Notes: generated by a model not told the origin, from the letters alone. A stretch of 64,000 nt of DNA from Methylomonas paludis (GCF_018734325.1 NZ_CP073754.1:3038001-3102000); one strand, 5' to 3'. Counted from the stretch's first letter, positions 1 to 8,738 are shown. A program made the numbers and translations.

Positions 1-198
1 CCTGTTGCGAAGTTGTTTATATTGCCAACCCCAGGAAGCCAACAACACAGCGCTGAGCATAATTTGGCCGATAGTCTCCAGTGCATTTAGCCAACAGGCC
101 AAAATGGCCAGACCATGTAATAGATGGATGGCCCACAACAGTTTTGGTGAGCGACTGATGACAAAACTGACCGATGCTTGCAGATTTTTTGACACCAT
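1..198 (-). CDS. YgfX-like small membrane protein, N-terminal part (partial)
   Basis: The minus strand is open from an ATG at 196-198 to the window edge (66 residues seen, beginning MVSKNLQASVSFVISRSPKL). The visible part has an N-terminal polar stretch, then two hydrophobic segments separated by a short turn, and ends in a basic WQYKQLRNR stretch. This layout, and the position divergent from ygfZ, resembles the YgfX/CptA family of two-helix inner-membrane proteins, which in enterobacteria is encoded beside sdhE and ygfZ. The rest of the protein lies outside the window. The family call rests on context and general shape, not on a diagnostic motif. Confidence 0.5.
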   Translation of the reverse strand, partial: MVSKNLQASVSFVISRSPKLLWAIHLLHGLAILACWLNALETIGQIMLSAVLLASWGWQYKQLRNR

Positions 199-328
199 TA
201 TCAGGTTTAGATGTATAGAGTGTAACGATACGGCTATAATTATTGATTATGCTCCAACAATGCTATAGCCCTACCTGCAAGTATTATCGGAGCCGGATCA
301 ATCACATTTGACTCCACTGGTTTAAATT

Positions 329-1219
329 TTGGAAAAACATACTCATTCTGATCAAAAAATTTTCAGCCTAGCGCATTTGGCTGTTATTAGCGTTAGCGGT
401 ACAGACAGTGCCAAGTTTTTACAGGGCCAATTGACCTGTGATATTTATCAGCTAAATGCAAATAGTGCCAGTTTGGCGGCTTTTTGCAACGCCAAAGGAC
501 GGGTGATTACCACACTGCTGGTAGTTGCCACGCCAACCGCTTTTTTATTGATTTTACCGAAAAATCTGCTCGATAAAGTGATTAATAAATTACAGATGTA
601 TGTGTTGCGCTCGGCGGTAAAAATAAGCGCTAACCACGAAAATCTGCATTTATTGGGCTTGAACTTTCCTTTTCCGGCTCCTGACGACCCATTCCGTCAA
701 CAAATGGGCGATACGGCGATTTTTATCAAACATCCGGCCACGGCCTTACGCAGTTGGTGTCTGGTTGATCGGCAGGCCGATATTTCCGAATTAACCGAAA
801 ATACATTGAGCGACTCCGTAGTCTGGGCCGGCTTGGATATTTCTGTCGGCATGCCCTGGTTTGATATTTCCCAATCCGAACTGTATACCCCGCAAATGTT
901 GAATATTGATGGCTTAGGTGGCATCAGCTTTAGCAAAGGTTGTTATACCGGCCAGGAAATCGTGGCCAGAACCCATTATCTGGGCAAACCCAAACGCAGT
1001 TTGTTTATTGCTGAATCTCCATTTAATGACACCGCCGCAGCGGGCATGACGGTGGTAGAAGCGGCAACCCGCCAAGCTGTCGGCAATGTGTTAAGCGTAG
1101 GCACCAGTGCCGGATTAAGCCGTCTGTTGCTGGTACTGCAGAAAGACGGTACACATTCTGACCAGCTGTTACTTGACGATTCGCAAAACACAGCTATAAC
1201 TATAGTATCACCAGCCTAA
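329..1219 (+). CDS. ygfZ: YgfZ/GcvT-like folate-binding protein
   Basis: 296 residues, close to the usual length. It carries the family signature KGCYTGQEIVARTHYLGKPK in the C-terminal half, including the conserved Cys, in the GcvT-like aminomethyltransferase fold. YgfZ is a cytoplasmic folate-dependent protein that supports assembly or repair of Fe-S clusters in some enzymes, such as MiaB. The frame opens after a stop at 323-325 and the only early start is TTG at 329; there is no clear Shine-Dalgarno sequence, so the exact start is uncertain. It is divergent from the ygfX-like gene and 41 bp upstream of a heme A synthase gene in the same orientation. Confidence 0.9.
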   Translation: MEKHTHSDQKIFSLAHLAVISVSGTDSAKFLQGQLTCDIYQLNANSASLAAFCNAKGRVITTLLVVATPTAFLLILPKNLLDKVINKLQMYVLRSAVKISANHENLHLLGLNFPFPAPDDPFRQQMGDTAIFIKHPATALRSWCLVDRQADISELTENTLSDSVVWAGLDISVGMPWFDISQSELYTPQMLNIDGLGGISFSKGCYTGQEIVARTHYLGKPKRSLFIAESPFNDTAAAGMTVVEAATRQAVGNVLSVGTSAGLSRLLLVLQKDGTHSDQLLLDDSQNTAITIVSPA

Positions 1220-1260
1220 AATCAACTTGTTAATGCCCTTTATAATTCTTGCACCCAGCT

Positions 1261-2235
1261 ATGACTGATACTTTGGCAGCCGCCCGTTTTCGCCGTTTAG
1301 GCAGTTTAACCATTTTTGCCGTGTATCTGGTGATTCTGGCCGGCGGAATCGTCCGGGCATCGGGGGCCGGCATGGGCTGTCCAGACTGGCCGACCTGCTT
1401 TGGATTATGGGTGCCGCCACTGCATGAAGCGGAATTACCGGCTAATTATCATGAGGTTTATGCTGCACGGGGTTATGAAAACACTCTGTTCAACCCGCTG
1501 AAGACCTGGACGGAATATAGCAACCGGCTGATTGGTGCCAGCACCGGTTTGCTGGTTTTGTTGACGGCCTGGGCATCACGGATTTATTTAAAATCGGATA
1601 AAGGCATTTTTTATCTTTCGCTGTCGGTAGCGGCTTTGGTGGGGTTTCAGGGCTGGTTAGGCTCAGCTGTGGTTGCCAGCAATCTTAAACCACTAATGAT
1701 TACCATGCATATGTTGCTGGCGCTATTTATTGTGGCCTTGCTGATCTATGTCATTGCCCGATCCCAAAAACCGCTGCTGGCAACCCTGGACGGCAGTTGG
1801 ATCAGCGCCCGTTTTGGTTTGGTGTTAAAAATTGCCATGCTGATGACCTTGCTGCAAGTAGGCATGGGCACTCAGGTGCGGGAAGCCGTGGACTTTATTG
1901 CCCACCAGGACAGCCAGATTGAGCGCCAATACTGGCGAGAAAGTTTTCCGATTATTTTTTACATTCACCGTTCATTTTCGTCGCTGATTCTATTTACCAA
2001 TCTATGGCTGGCCTGGCAAATTTTTCGGCAGCCTGGACAACATCGCTTGCTGACCAGAATGGCTTACAGCTTGATTGGTTTAATTGTAATAGCCATATTG
2101 GCGGGCGTTAGCCTGGATAGGCTGGGCTTTCCAGCAATTGCTCAACCAATACATTTGTTGATGGCCAACCTTATTTTTGGCGCTCAGTTTTTTATTTATA
2201 TTAGTTGTCAATATTCAAGTCGCAAATCTTTTTGA
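1261..2235 (+). CDS. ctaA: Heme A synthase, COX15/CtaA family (stand-alone copy)
   Basis: About 324 residues with eight hydrophobic segments. The first has the CtaA pattern GIVRASGAGMGCPDWPTC, with a Cys pair in the first periplasmic loop, and the helices carry His residues as expected for heme O/heme ligands (EYSNR, TMHMLLA, IHRSFSS, QPIHLLM). CtaA oxidises the heme O C8 methyl to give heme A for aa3-type oxidases. The ATG at 1261 is preferred; a TTG at 1249 would add four residues. This is one of two COX15-family genes in the window; the other is fused to FtsY within the cox operon near 21 kb. This copy is isolated from the oxidase genes and sits beside ygfZ. Confidence 0.85.
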   Translation: MTDTLAAARFRRLGSLTIFAVYLVILAGGIVRASGAGMGCPDWPTCFGLWVPPLHEAELPANYHEVYAARGYENTLFNPLKTWTEYSNRLIGASTGLLVLLTAWASRIYLKSDKGIFYLSLSVAALVGFQGWLGSAVVASNLKPLMITMHMLLALFIVALLIYVIARSQKPLLATLDGSWISARFGLVLKIAMLMTLLQVGMGTQVREAVDFIAHQDSQIERQYWRESFPIIFYIHRSFSSLILFTNLWLAWQIFRQPGQHRLLTRMAYSLIGLIVIAILAGVSLDRLGFPAIAQPIHLLMANLIFGAQFFIYISCQYSSRKSF

Positions 2236-2357
2236 TTTTAACAAAACTTTTCTGGATTTATCAATAAGTTAAGCAATTTTTCACCAGTGCGGTACAATGG
2301 CGGTTATTGCTTGATCAGTTATAAGCCCTTCTCTTTCATTTTCTACAGGTATTACTC

Positions 2358-4091
2358 ATGTCCGACCCTTCTGCCACTACGCCTTCTTTTAAAGATTTGG
2401 GTTTATCCGAATCACTTTTAAAAGCATTAGAAAGCGTTGGCTACGAAACCCCCTCCCCGATTCAAGCCGAAATTATTCCTTTTGTCATGGCTGGCCGCGA
2501 TGTATTGGGCCAAGCCCAAACCGGTACCGGCAAAACTGCTGCGTTTGCTCTGCCGGTTTTATCCCGGCTGGATGTGAATCAAAAAGATCCACAAGTTTTG
2601 GTTTTGGCCCCTACTCGCGAACTGGCGATTCAGGTTGCTGAAGCTTTTCAGCGTTATGCTTCCCATATCAAAGGCTTTCATGTACTGCCCATTTACGGTG
2701 GCCAGGATTACACTACCCAGTTGCGCCAGTTGAATCGCGGCGCCCATGTGATTGTCGGCACCCCTGGCCGGGTAATGGATCATATGCGCCGTGGCACCTT
2801 GAAACTGGAATTTCTGAAAACCCTGATTCTGGATGAAGCCGATGAGATGTTGCGCATGGGCTTTATCGACGATGTGGAATGGATACTCGAACAGACCCCA
2901 GCGTCACGCCAAACCGCGCTGTTCTCGGCAACCATGCCTACTGAAATCCGCAAAATTGCTCAGAAATATCTGAACAATCCGGAACAGGTTACCATTAAGG
3001 TAAAAACCGCTACCGCTGCTAATATTCGCCAACGCTACTGGTTTGTCAGCGGCATACACAAAATGGATGCGCTTACCCGGATTCTGGAAGCGGAAAATTT
3101 TGATGGCATGATTATTTTCGTTAGAACCAAAACCGCCACAATTGAGGTTGCGGAAAAGCTGGAAGCCCGCGGCTTCTCGGCTTCGGCCATCAATGGCGAT
3201 ATGTCACAGGCACTGCGAGAACGTGCCATTGAAAACCTGAAAAGCGGCAAGCTGGATATTTTAATTGCCACCGATGTTGCCGCTCGTGGTCTGGATGTGG
3301 ACAGGATTACCCATGTGGTGAACTACGATATCCCTTATGATACCGAATCCTATATTCACCGGATTGGCCGGACTGGCCGTGCCGGTAGAACGGGTGACGC
3401 CATTCTGTTTGTTTCGCCACGGGAAAAACGTTTGCTGGCCAATATTGAACAGGCAACCAAACAAAAAGTTGAAGAAATGCAATTACCTTCAACAGAGTTC
3501 ATCAATAACACCCGTATCACCCGGTTTAAACAGCGCATTACCGACACCCTGGCCGCCGAGGAATTAAGTTTTTACAGCCAGCTGATTAACCAGTATCAGG
3601 TTGAACATGACGTACCTGCCGCAGATATTGCAGCGGCACTGGCTAAATTATTACAGGGTGATACCCCGTTATTACTGAAAGAGCCCAGCAAAAAACCGCG
3701 CAAAGATGATGACAGAAAATCCGGCGATTTTGACCGGGATCGGGATCGCGGTCCAAAACGGGAAAGAGGCCGTTCTGCACAAGTGGAAATGGAGCTGTTC
3801 CGTCTGGAAGTAGGTCGTAGCGATGGCATTAAGCCCGGTAATATTGTTGGTGCTATCGCCAACGAAACCGGCATTGATGGCGATCATATTGCCAGAATTA
3901 AAATTGAAGAAAATTACAGCACAGTGGAATTGCCGGCTGGAATGCCTAAAGATCTGTTACAGGCTTTGAAAAAAGTCCGGGTCGGCGGCAAAACTTTGAA
4001 TATTTCCCGACTGGACCCTGATCTGGTCAAGAAAGCCAAGAGTAAAAAACGCGTAGGCTCACCGTCTAAACGCGGCAAAGGCCAAGAGTAA
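2358..4091 (+). CDS. deaD: DEAD-box RNA helicase, DeaD/CsdA type
   Basis: 577 residues. Order of elements: Q motif (residues about 10-36), Walker A AQTGTGKT (53-60), PTRELAIQ, D159-EAD, SATMP near 190, a second RecA domain with ARGLDVDRITHVVNYDIP and HRIGRTGRAGR, a helical dimerisation-like region, a charged linker rich in D, R and K, and a C-terminal DbpA/CsdA-type RNA-binding domain (about 470-555) ending in a basic tail. CsdA unwinds structured RNA during cold-shock ribosome assembly and mRNA turnover. It is preceded by 122 bp of non-coding DNA and followed by the long non-coding stretch to 4789, so it is probably monocistronic. Confidence 0.92.
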   Translation: MSDPSATTPSFKDLGLSESLLKALESVGYETPSPIQAEIIPFVMAGRDVLGQAQTGTGKTAAFALPVLSRLDVNQKDPQVLVLAPTRELAIQVAEAFQRYASHIKGFHVLPIYGGQDYTTQLRQLNRGAHVIVGTPGRVMDHMRRGTLKLEFLKTLILDEADEMLRMGFIDDVEWILEQTPASRQTALFSATMPTEIRKIAQKYLNNPEQVTIKVKTATAANIRQRYWFVSGIHKMDALTRILEAENFDGMIIFVRTKTATIEVAEKLEARGFSASAINGDMSQALRERAIENLKSGKLDILIATDVAARGLDVDRITHVVNYDIPYDTESYIHRIGRTGRAGRTGDAILFVSPREKRLLANIEQATKQKVEEMQLPSTEFINNTRITRFKQRITDTLAAEELSFYSQLINQYQVEHDVPAADIAAALAKLLQGDTPLLLKEPSKKPRKDDDRKSGDFDRDRDRGPKRERGRSAQVEMELFRLEVGRSDGIKPGNIVGAIANETGIDGDHIARIKIEENYSTVELPAGMPKDLLQALKKVRVGGKTLNISRLDPDLVKKAKSKKRVGSPSKRGKGQE

Positions 4092-4347
4092 AGTCTAAAA
4101 ACTTGCGCTATATCCGGGGGTGGGCACAACAGCGTGCTCACCCTGCCTTGGTTAAGCATCAGCTACGATTATAGTTATTTCCAATCAAAAATCTGGCAGC
4201 CGTCGGGAATGACGACATTGGTTTGGAGTAAGCGCAACTTGAAAGCATTCAGCGTAGCTTCAATGCCGTAATGGGAAAGCAAACCTGTAGACTACCAATC
4301 GCGCACTCTTTACAGTGATTGCAGCACCTTTTATGTATCTTTAGAAC

Positions 4348-4399
4348 AAAAAAAAGGCGTAGTGTTTACGGCAATTCCTAACCGGAAACACTACGCCTT
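4348..4399 (-). terminator. Rho-independent terminator of the candidate small RNA
   Basis: The arms at 4354-4371 and 4382-4399 pair over 18 bp with a single mismatch around a 10-nt loop. Read on the minus strand, the stem is followed at once by eight T residues (A run at 4348-4355 on the plus strand). No protein gene on the minus strand lies upstream for it to serve; the next gene to the right is on the plus strand. Confidence 0.8.
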
Positions 4400-4452
4400 G
4401 TCAACACTGACAGTTACAATGACGAGGTAAGTTCAATACACTTGAAGACCCG
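4348..4452 (-). ncRNA. Candidate sigma54-dependent small RNA
   Basis: This is the minus-strand interval between the predicted start (about 12 nt downstream of the -12 element at 4463-4478) and the last T of a strong terminator. The predicted RNA is about 105 nt. It can form a 5' hairpin TTCAA-gtgta-TTGAA, a second hairpin TGTCA-gtgt-TGACA, and the 18-bp terminator stem. The segment between the first two hairpins is predicted single-stranded and contains ACCUC, which could pair with Shine-Dalgarno sequences; that is inference. No ORF with a start codon and ribosome-binding site is seen. It matches no small RNA family I recognise. Promoter, upstream activator sites and terminator all agree in orientation and spacing. 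Confidence 0.6.
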
Positions 4453-4462
4453 AAAATATTAA

Positions 4463-4478
4463 AGCAATTTAAGTGCCA
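4463..4478 (-). promoter_or_regulatory. Sigma54 (-24/-12) promoter for the candidate small RNA
   Basis: On the minus strand the sequence reads TGGCACTTAAATTGCT, a full match to the sigma54 consensus TGGCAC-N5-TTGCW with GG and GC ten bases apart. The predicted start is near 4452. It is the best sigma54 element in the window. Confidence 0.75.
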
Positions 4479-4541
4479 TTTTATTTTAACAACTTATTCA
4501 ATAAGTTACAAAAACACCTATTTAGCTTTACGCCAGACATG

Positions 4542-4588
4542 CGCACCGTTGCATCGCAAGATAGTTACATTTGCACCAATATGGGCTA
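4542..4588. promoter_or_regulatory. Two NtrC-like sites upstream of the small RNA promoter
   Basis: Site 4572-4588 (read on the minus strand) ends in a perfect TGGTGCA half and matches about 10 of the 13 defined positions of TGCACY-N4-TGGTGCA. Site 4542-4558 matches about 9 of 13. Their centres are 30 bp apart and lie about 128 and 98 bp upstream of the predicted start, the arrangement expected for an enhancer bound by NtrC dimers on one face of the DNA. The 10-mer TTGCACCAAT at 4571-4580 recurs exactly at 58741-58750 upstream of the porin. Confidence 0.5.
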
Positions 4589-4706
4589 ACAGCATGCATC
4601 AACAAGGCCGTTTCGGCCTTAAATAAAGCAACTTGAAAACCTAGGGCATGACCGCTCTAGTCTGTATTATCCAATTTAATTTATACCGGCTGGTATGGCC
4701 TAGAAC

Positions 4707-4739
4707 CCTGGATGCCGCTAACGCAGCATCCAGGCTACG
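4707..4739. repeat. REP-like hairpin repeat, copy 1
   Basis: An imperfect palindrome, CCTGGATGC ... GCATCCAGG followed by CTACG, about 33 bp. It shares layout and most bases with the element at 16190-16222 and resembles enterobacterial REP sequences. It lies directly upstream of the gene at 4790, just before a TATAAT box. Confidence 0.6.
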
Positions 4740-4789
4740 GACGCGTGGTCGGTTATAATGTGGCTGAATATCTTTAAAAATGAGACATC

Positions 4790-5635
4790 ATGATTAATTT
4801 AGGCAAATTTAATAGTTTAACTGTATGCCGAACAACAGACAGCGCAGTGTATCTGGATGGCGGCGAAGAATGCGGCGAAATTTTGTTGCTGGATAAGGAT
4901 CTGCCTACCCACTATCAAGTGGGTGATGTGCTAGAGGCTTTTGCGTTTATCGACGGCCATAATCAGGCTCTAGCCACACTTAAGGCTCCCAAAGCCCAGG
5001 TAGACGAGGTTGCCTGGTTAAAAGTTGTATCACTAAGTCACGCTGGAGCTTTTATGGACTGGGGCTTAAGCAAGGATTTGCTGGTTCCGTTTAGTGAGCA
5101 GAAAACCAAAATGATAGAAGGTCGCTCCTATCTGGTGCGCCTGTTTTTGGACGAAAGCAATCGAATTGCCGCCTCCACGCTGCTGGATGACTTTATTAAA
5201 GAGCAGGCGTTTTATTTTAAAGAAGGCCAGGCTGTTGATTTAATTATTGCCGAAGCCACCGACTTGGGATTTAAAGCAATTATTAATCATCAATACTGGG
5301 GACTTTTATACAAGAATGAGATTTTCCAAACCTTACCGTTCGGTCAGCACTTAACCGGCTATATCAAGAAAATCCGTGAAGATAATAAAATTGATCTGGC
5401 TTTGAATCAGGACAAATATGCTGAAAAAGTGGATAGTACGTCAGAGATGATTCTGCGCACCCTGCAAAAACATGGTGGCTATATTGCTTTAACCGACAAA
5501 AGCCCGCCGGAAATGATTTATGATACCTTTGGGGTAAGTAAAAAAGTGTTCAAGCAGGCTATAGGCGGTTTATATAAACAGCGTAAGATTGTTATTGAAG
5601 ACAAGGGGTTGCGCGCCACCCCACAGGATAACTAA
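4790..5635 (+). CDS. cvfB: CvfB-family S1-like RNA-binding protein
   Basis: 281 residues, as expected for the CvfB/YitL family. These proteins have three S1-type OB domains followed by a C-terminal winged helix; here the later S1-like repeats are at about 70-135 and 140-215 (GQAVDLIIAEATDLGFKAII is typical), and the winged helix is the last 60 residues (LRTLQKHGGYIALTDKSPPE). The family binds RNA and affects virulence or stress gene expression in some firmicutes; its job in proteobacteria is poorly known. The ATG at 4790 follows AATGAGACATC, a weak ribosome-binding site. It is convergent with the TetR gene. Confidence 0.8.
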   Translation: MINLGKFNSLTVCRTTDSAVYLDGGEECGEILLLDKDLPTHYQVGDVLEAFAFIDGHNQALATLKAPKAQVDEVAWLKVVSLSHAGAFMDWGLSKDLLVPFSEQKTKMIEGRSYLVRLFLDESNRIAASTLLDDFIKEQAFYFKEGQAVDLIIAEATDLGFKAIINHQYWGLLYKNEIFQTLPFGQHLTGYIKKIREDNKIDLALNQDKYAEKVDSTSEMILRTLQKHGGYIALTDKSPPEMIYDTFGVSKKVFKQAIGGLYKQRKIVIEDKGLRATPQDN

Positions 5636-5672
5636 CCCTGCAATCCTTCAAGCTAAACTTGACCACATTGGC

Positions 5673-6272
5673 TTATTTTTTAACGATGCTGCCCCAAGCT
5701 GCCATCCAGACTTGGGTCTGATAGCTGTCTGCGGTTTTAGGCAAATCTTTATTGAGCACCATAGCCAGGACTTGCAGGACAATACCAAAAAAATAACTGT
5801 AAGCCAAAGCGGGTTCCAATGCACGGATTTCGCCATCCTTAATACCAGCCTGCAGGATTTTTCTGATTTTATTGAAGGCCGCTGTTTCGAATAAGGCAGT
5901 TTGCTCAGGCAAAAAATCACTGGTTTTTATAAAAAGCATAAACTGGATAATTTCCGGAGCTTCATCGGTCAATCTGAACAATAAATCGACGATTTCCCGC
6001 AGCTGATCGGCCGCTTTACGGTTACGCCGGCGAATATCGTCTATTGATATGCTGAAACTGTCCAGTATGTTCTCCCGCAAGGCAATAGCGATAGCCTGTT
6101 TGGTTTTGAAAAACTGGTATATGACGCTAATGGATTTAAGTCCAGCCGCCTCTTTAATATCCGCTAAAGAAGTGTTGAAATAGCCTTTTTCGGCAAACAG
6201 TTTTAATGCTGCCTGTAAGATTTCATCCTGATTAACGATTTTGTTCGGGGTGTTTTCTATTTCTTGTTCCAT
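5673..6272 (-). CDS. TetR/AcrR-family transcriptional regulator
   Basis: 199 residues. The N-terminal DNA-binding domain (about 15-62) is clear: ILQAALKLFAEKGYFNTSLA, then the recognition helix region ADIKEAAGLKSISVIYQFFK. The rest is the usual all-helical ligand domain. It lies 75 bp downstream of pgsA in the same orientation, with a hairpin between them, and converges on the cvfB-like gene, so no adjacent divergent target gene is evident. The regulated genes and ligand cannot be told from the sequence. Confidence 0.85.
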   Translation of the reverse strand: MEQEIENTPNKIVNQDEILQAALKLFAEKGYFNTSLADIKEAAGLKSISVIYQFFKTKQAIAIALRENILDSFSISIDDIRRRNRKAADQLREIVDLLFRLTDEAPEIIQFMLFIKTSDFLPEQTALFETAAFNKIRKILQAGIKDGEIRALEPALAYSYFFGIVLQVLAMVLNKDLPKTADSYQTQVWMAAWGSIVKK

Positions 6273-6317
6273 TTTGTTATTATTTTTTTCAGCTTTACCT
6301 GCTAATAGCTGTAGAAA

Positions 6318-6341
6318 CCCACAGTCTGAAATAAACTGTGG
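6318..6341 (-). terminator. Possible terminator after pgsA
   Basis: The 7-bp arms CCACAGT and ACTGTGG enclose a short loop between the end of pgsA and the TetR start. On the minus strand only a short T-containing stretch follows, so termination may be partial. Confidence 0.35.
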
Positions 6342-6347
6342 TCATTG

Positions 6348-6908
6348 TTATTCTCTAAAGGTTGAAAGCGCGGCAACCAGATAGTTGATCATTGACCACA
6401 GGGTTAATATGGCGGACAAGTATAACAGCCAGTAACCGATGTTGTTGATGGGTAAACCAAACAAATCGTCTCGGTACAGCAACATACTGACTGAGGTCAT
6501 TTGTGCGGTGGTTTTCCATTTCCCCAATTGGGAGACCTTTACTTTGGCACGCTGGCCGATTTCCGCCATCCACTCTCTTAATGAGGCAATGGTGATTTCC
6601 CGGCTAATGATAATCGCCGCCGGAATGGCAAGATAGGGACTGGCTTCGGCTTGCACCACCAGCACCAAGACAAACGCCACCATCAGTTTATCTGCCACCG
6701 GGTCAAGAAATGCACCAAACGCAGTTTCCAAGCCAAGTTTACGAGCCAGATAGCCATCCAGCCAGTCGGTAAATGCTGCAAACAAAAATATCAGCGTACA
6801 AACCAGATTTGAATATTCCCACGGCATATAAAACACTATCGTCAATAGTGGGATCAATGCAATCCGCAATAAGGTCAGATAGGTTGGGAGATTAAATTTA
6901 ACTGCCAT
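6348..6908 (-). CDS. pgsA: CDP-diacylglycerol-glycerol-3-phosphate 3-phosphatidyltransferase
   Basis: About 186 residues, an inner-membrane enzyme that makes phosphatidylglycerophosphate. The CDP-alcohol phosphatidyltransferase motif is complete: DWLDGYLARKLGLETAFGAF, followed by LDPVADK, with all the conserved Asp residues. The start at 6908 (MAVKFNLPTYLTLLRI) matches the family N-terminus and overlaps the end of uvrC by 11 bp; the longer frame to 6965 would read through uvrC. uvrC-pgsA is a common gammaproteobacterial pair. Confidence 0.93.
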   Translation of the reverse strand: MAVKFNLPTYLTLLRIALIPLLTIVFYMPWEYSNLVCTLIFLFAAFTDWLDGYLARKLGLETAFGAFLDPVADKLMVAFVLVLVVQAEASPYLAIPAAIIISREITIASLREWMAEIGQRAKVKVSQLGKWKTTAQMTSVSMLLYRDDLFGLPINNIGYWLLYLSAILTLWSMINYLVAALSTFRE

Positions 6909-8736
6909 CTTGATTGTGGAATATATCGTAAATACGTTGTGCCAATTGCCTGCTAATGCCATCAATACTGGCTAACGCATCCACACCAGCATTGGCTACG
7001 CCTTGCAAGCCACCGAACTGTTTTAATAAACTTTGCCGTCTTTTCTGCCCCAATCCGCTTATCTGTTCCAATACCGACTGGTTTTTTTGTTTAGCCCGGC
7101 GTTGCCGGTGTCCGGTAATGGCAAATCGGTGCGCTTCGTCCCGAATATGCTGGATCAACAACAATGCACTGGCGCCAGGCATGACATTCAAGGGCTGATC
7201 CTGATCAGGCAGGATAATTTTTTCCATACCCGCTTTACGATCAGGGCCTTTGGAAACTCCGACTATCATAACATTGTTTATCTGTAATTCAGTCAAAGCC
7301 TTTTTTGCTGCACCAACCTGACCTTTACCACCATCGATCAATAAAATATCGGGAGCCTGATGTTCGCCCTGTTTCAAGCGCTTATACCGACGCAGAATGG
7401 CCTGATGCATGGCGGCATAATCGTCCCCCCCGGTAATACCTTGGATATTAAACCGCCGATAAGCAGATTTGACCGGGCCTTCATGGTCAAATACCACACA
7501 TGATGCCACGGTATATTCACCTTGGGTATGACTGATATCAAAACATTCCAGGCGTTTCGGCAATTCAGTACAACCCAATTCCTGTTGCAGACTGACAAAA
7601 CGGGCCAGCTGATTTTGTTTGTCGGCCAACTTGGTCAGTAAGCTGTTTTCGGCATTGGTGACTGCCATTTGCAACCATTTTTGCCGCTCACCCCGCACAT
7701 TACAACTGATGCTGACCCCATGCTTGGCCTGCTCACTCAAGACTTCGCTCAAGAGCTTGGTTTCGGGCAAAGCATGATTGACTATCAGTTCGTGCGGCAC
7801 GGTTTTATCCAGATAATATTGACCAATAAAGGCCTGTAACACAGTTGCGATATCGTTGGCTTCGACCATTTTTGGAAAAAACTGACGACTCCCCAAATTT
7901 TGGCCATTACGGATGAAGAAAACTTGAACACTGGCAACTCCACCACTGGCGGCACAAGCAATAATATCGACATTGCCTTTTTCGCCTTGGACAAAATGTT
8001 TTTCCAGTACTGCCCGCAGGCGCTGGATCTGATCGCGGTATGCCGCCGCGGTTTCAAAATCCAGTATGGCTGCTGCAGCTTCCATTTTACCTACCAGGCG
8101 GTCTATCAATAAACCACCCTGACCTTCCAAAAACAAAATGGTATTATCGACATCAATCTGATATTGGGCCTGATTAATCAAACCAACACAGGGCCCAGTG
8201 CAACGCTCTATTTGATGTTGCAGACAGGGCCGGGAACGGGCGTTGTAATACGAGTCTTCACATTGCCGCACCGGGAAGATTTTTTGCAACAGCCTCAGGG
8301 TTTCCTTGACAGCGCTAGCGCTGGGATAGGGGCCAAAATACTTGCCGGGACGTTTTTTGGCTCCGCGATGAAACGTTAGCTGGGGAAATTCGTGACCGGA
8401 AATAAAAACATAGGGGTAGGATTTGTCGTCGCGCAGGCTGATGTTATAGCGGGGCTTATGACGCTTGATCAGCTGGCTTTCCAGCAATAATGCCTCACCC
8501 TCAGTATGGGTAATCGTGACTTCTATCGCCTGCACCTTGCTGACCATGGCCTGCTGCTTGGGTGAGACGGCCTGGCTTCTGAAATAACTGGAAACCCGGT
8601 TTTTCAGATTTTTGGCTTTACCTATATAGATGATTTCCGCTTTGTCGTCCAGCATCTTATAGATACCGGGACGCTGGGTAAGGGTCTTTAAAAAGGCTTT
8701 GACATCAAAGCCTGGACTGACAATCTGGTCGTTCAC
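6898..8736 (-). CDS. uvrC: Excinuclease ABC subunit C
   Basis: 612 residues, full length. N-terminal GIY-YIG nuclease (RPGIYKM ... IIYIGKAKNLKNR, residues 18-50), UVR motif near 205-240 (DFETAAAYRDQIQRLRAVLE), UvrC RNase H-like endonuclease domain with ECFDISHTQGE and LLIDGGKGQ, and C-terminal helix-hairpin-helix repeats (LEQISGLGQKRRQSLLKQFG). It makes both incisions in nucleotide excision repair with UvrAB. It starts 2 bp after the end of the uracil-DNA glycosylase gene and overlaps pgsA, so the three are probably co-transcribed. Confidence 0.97.
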   Translation of the reverse strand: MNDQIVSPGFDVKAFLKTLTQRPGIYKMLDDKAEIIYIGKAKNLKNRVSSYFRSQAVSPKQQAMVSKVQAIEVTITHTEGEALLLESQLIKRHKPRYNISLRDDKSYPYVFISGHEFPQLTFHRGAKKRPGKYFGPYPSASAVKETLRLLQKIFPVRQCEDSYYNARSRPCLQHQIERCTGPCVGLINQAQYQIDVDNTILFLEGQGGLLIDRLVGKMEAAAAILDFETAAAYRDQIQRLRAVLEKHFVQGEKGNVDIIACAASGGVASVQVFFIRNGQNLGSRQFFPKMVEANDIATVLQAFIGQYYLDKTVPHELIVNHALPETKLLSEVLSEQAKHGVSISCNVRGERQKWLQMAVTNAENSLLTKLADKQNQLARFVSLQQELGCTELPKRLECFDISHTQGEYTVASCVVFDHEGPVKSAYRRFNIQGITGGDDYAAMHQAILRRYKRLKQGEHQAPDILLIDGGKGQVGAAKKALTELQINNVMIVGVSKGPDRKAGMEKIILPDQDQPLNVMPGASALLLIQHIRDEAHRFAITGHRQRRAKQKNQSVLEQISGLGQKRRQSLLKQFGGLQGVANAGVDALASIDGISRQLAQRIYDIFHNQDGS

Positions 8737-8738
8737 AG

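Larger units (their letters stand above)
4092..4789. other. Gene-free region of about 700 bp
   Basis: No credible ORF lies on either strand. From left to right it holds a GC-rich hairpin at 4118-4143 just after deaD (no T tract), an unassigned stretch to about 4340, a strong minus-strand terminator at 4348-4399, a sigma54 promoter on the minus strand at 4463-4478, an 8-bp-arm palindrome AACTTATTCAATAAGTT near 4490, NtrC-like sites at 4542-4558 and 4572-4588, a small hairpin at 4604-4620, a REP-like hairpin at 4707-4739, and a TATAAT box at 4754-4759 that could serve the gene at 4790. The elements between 4348 and 4588 together describe a minus-strand small RNA gene. Confidence 0.8.

Noticed and set aside
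5-268. 87-residue plus-strand frame at the window start
   Set aside because: It is antisense to the ygfX-like gene, which has the better composition and context.
4118-4143. Hairpin after deaD as a terminator
   Set aside because: The stem is good but no T tract follows; kept only as a note in the gap entry.
6300-6347. tRNA genes after pgsA as in enterobacteria
   Set aside because: The gap is too short and holds only a hairpin.
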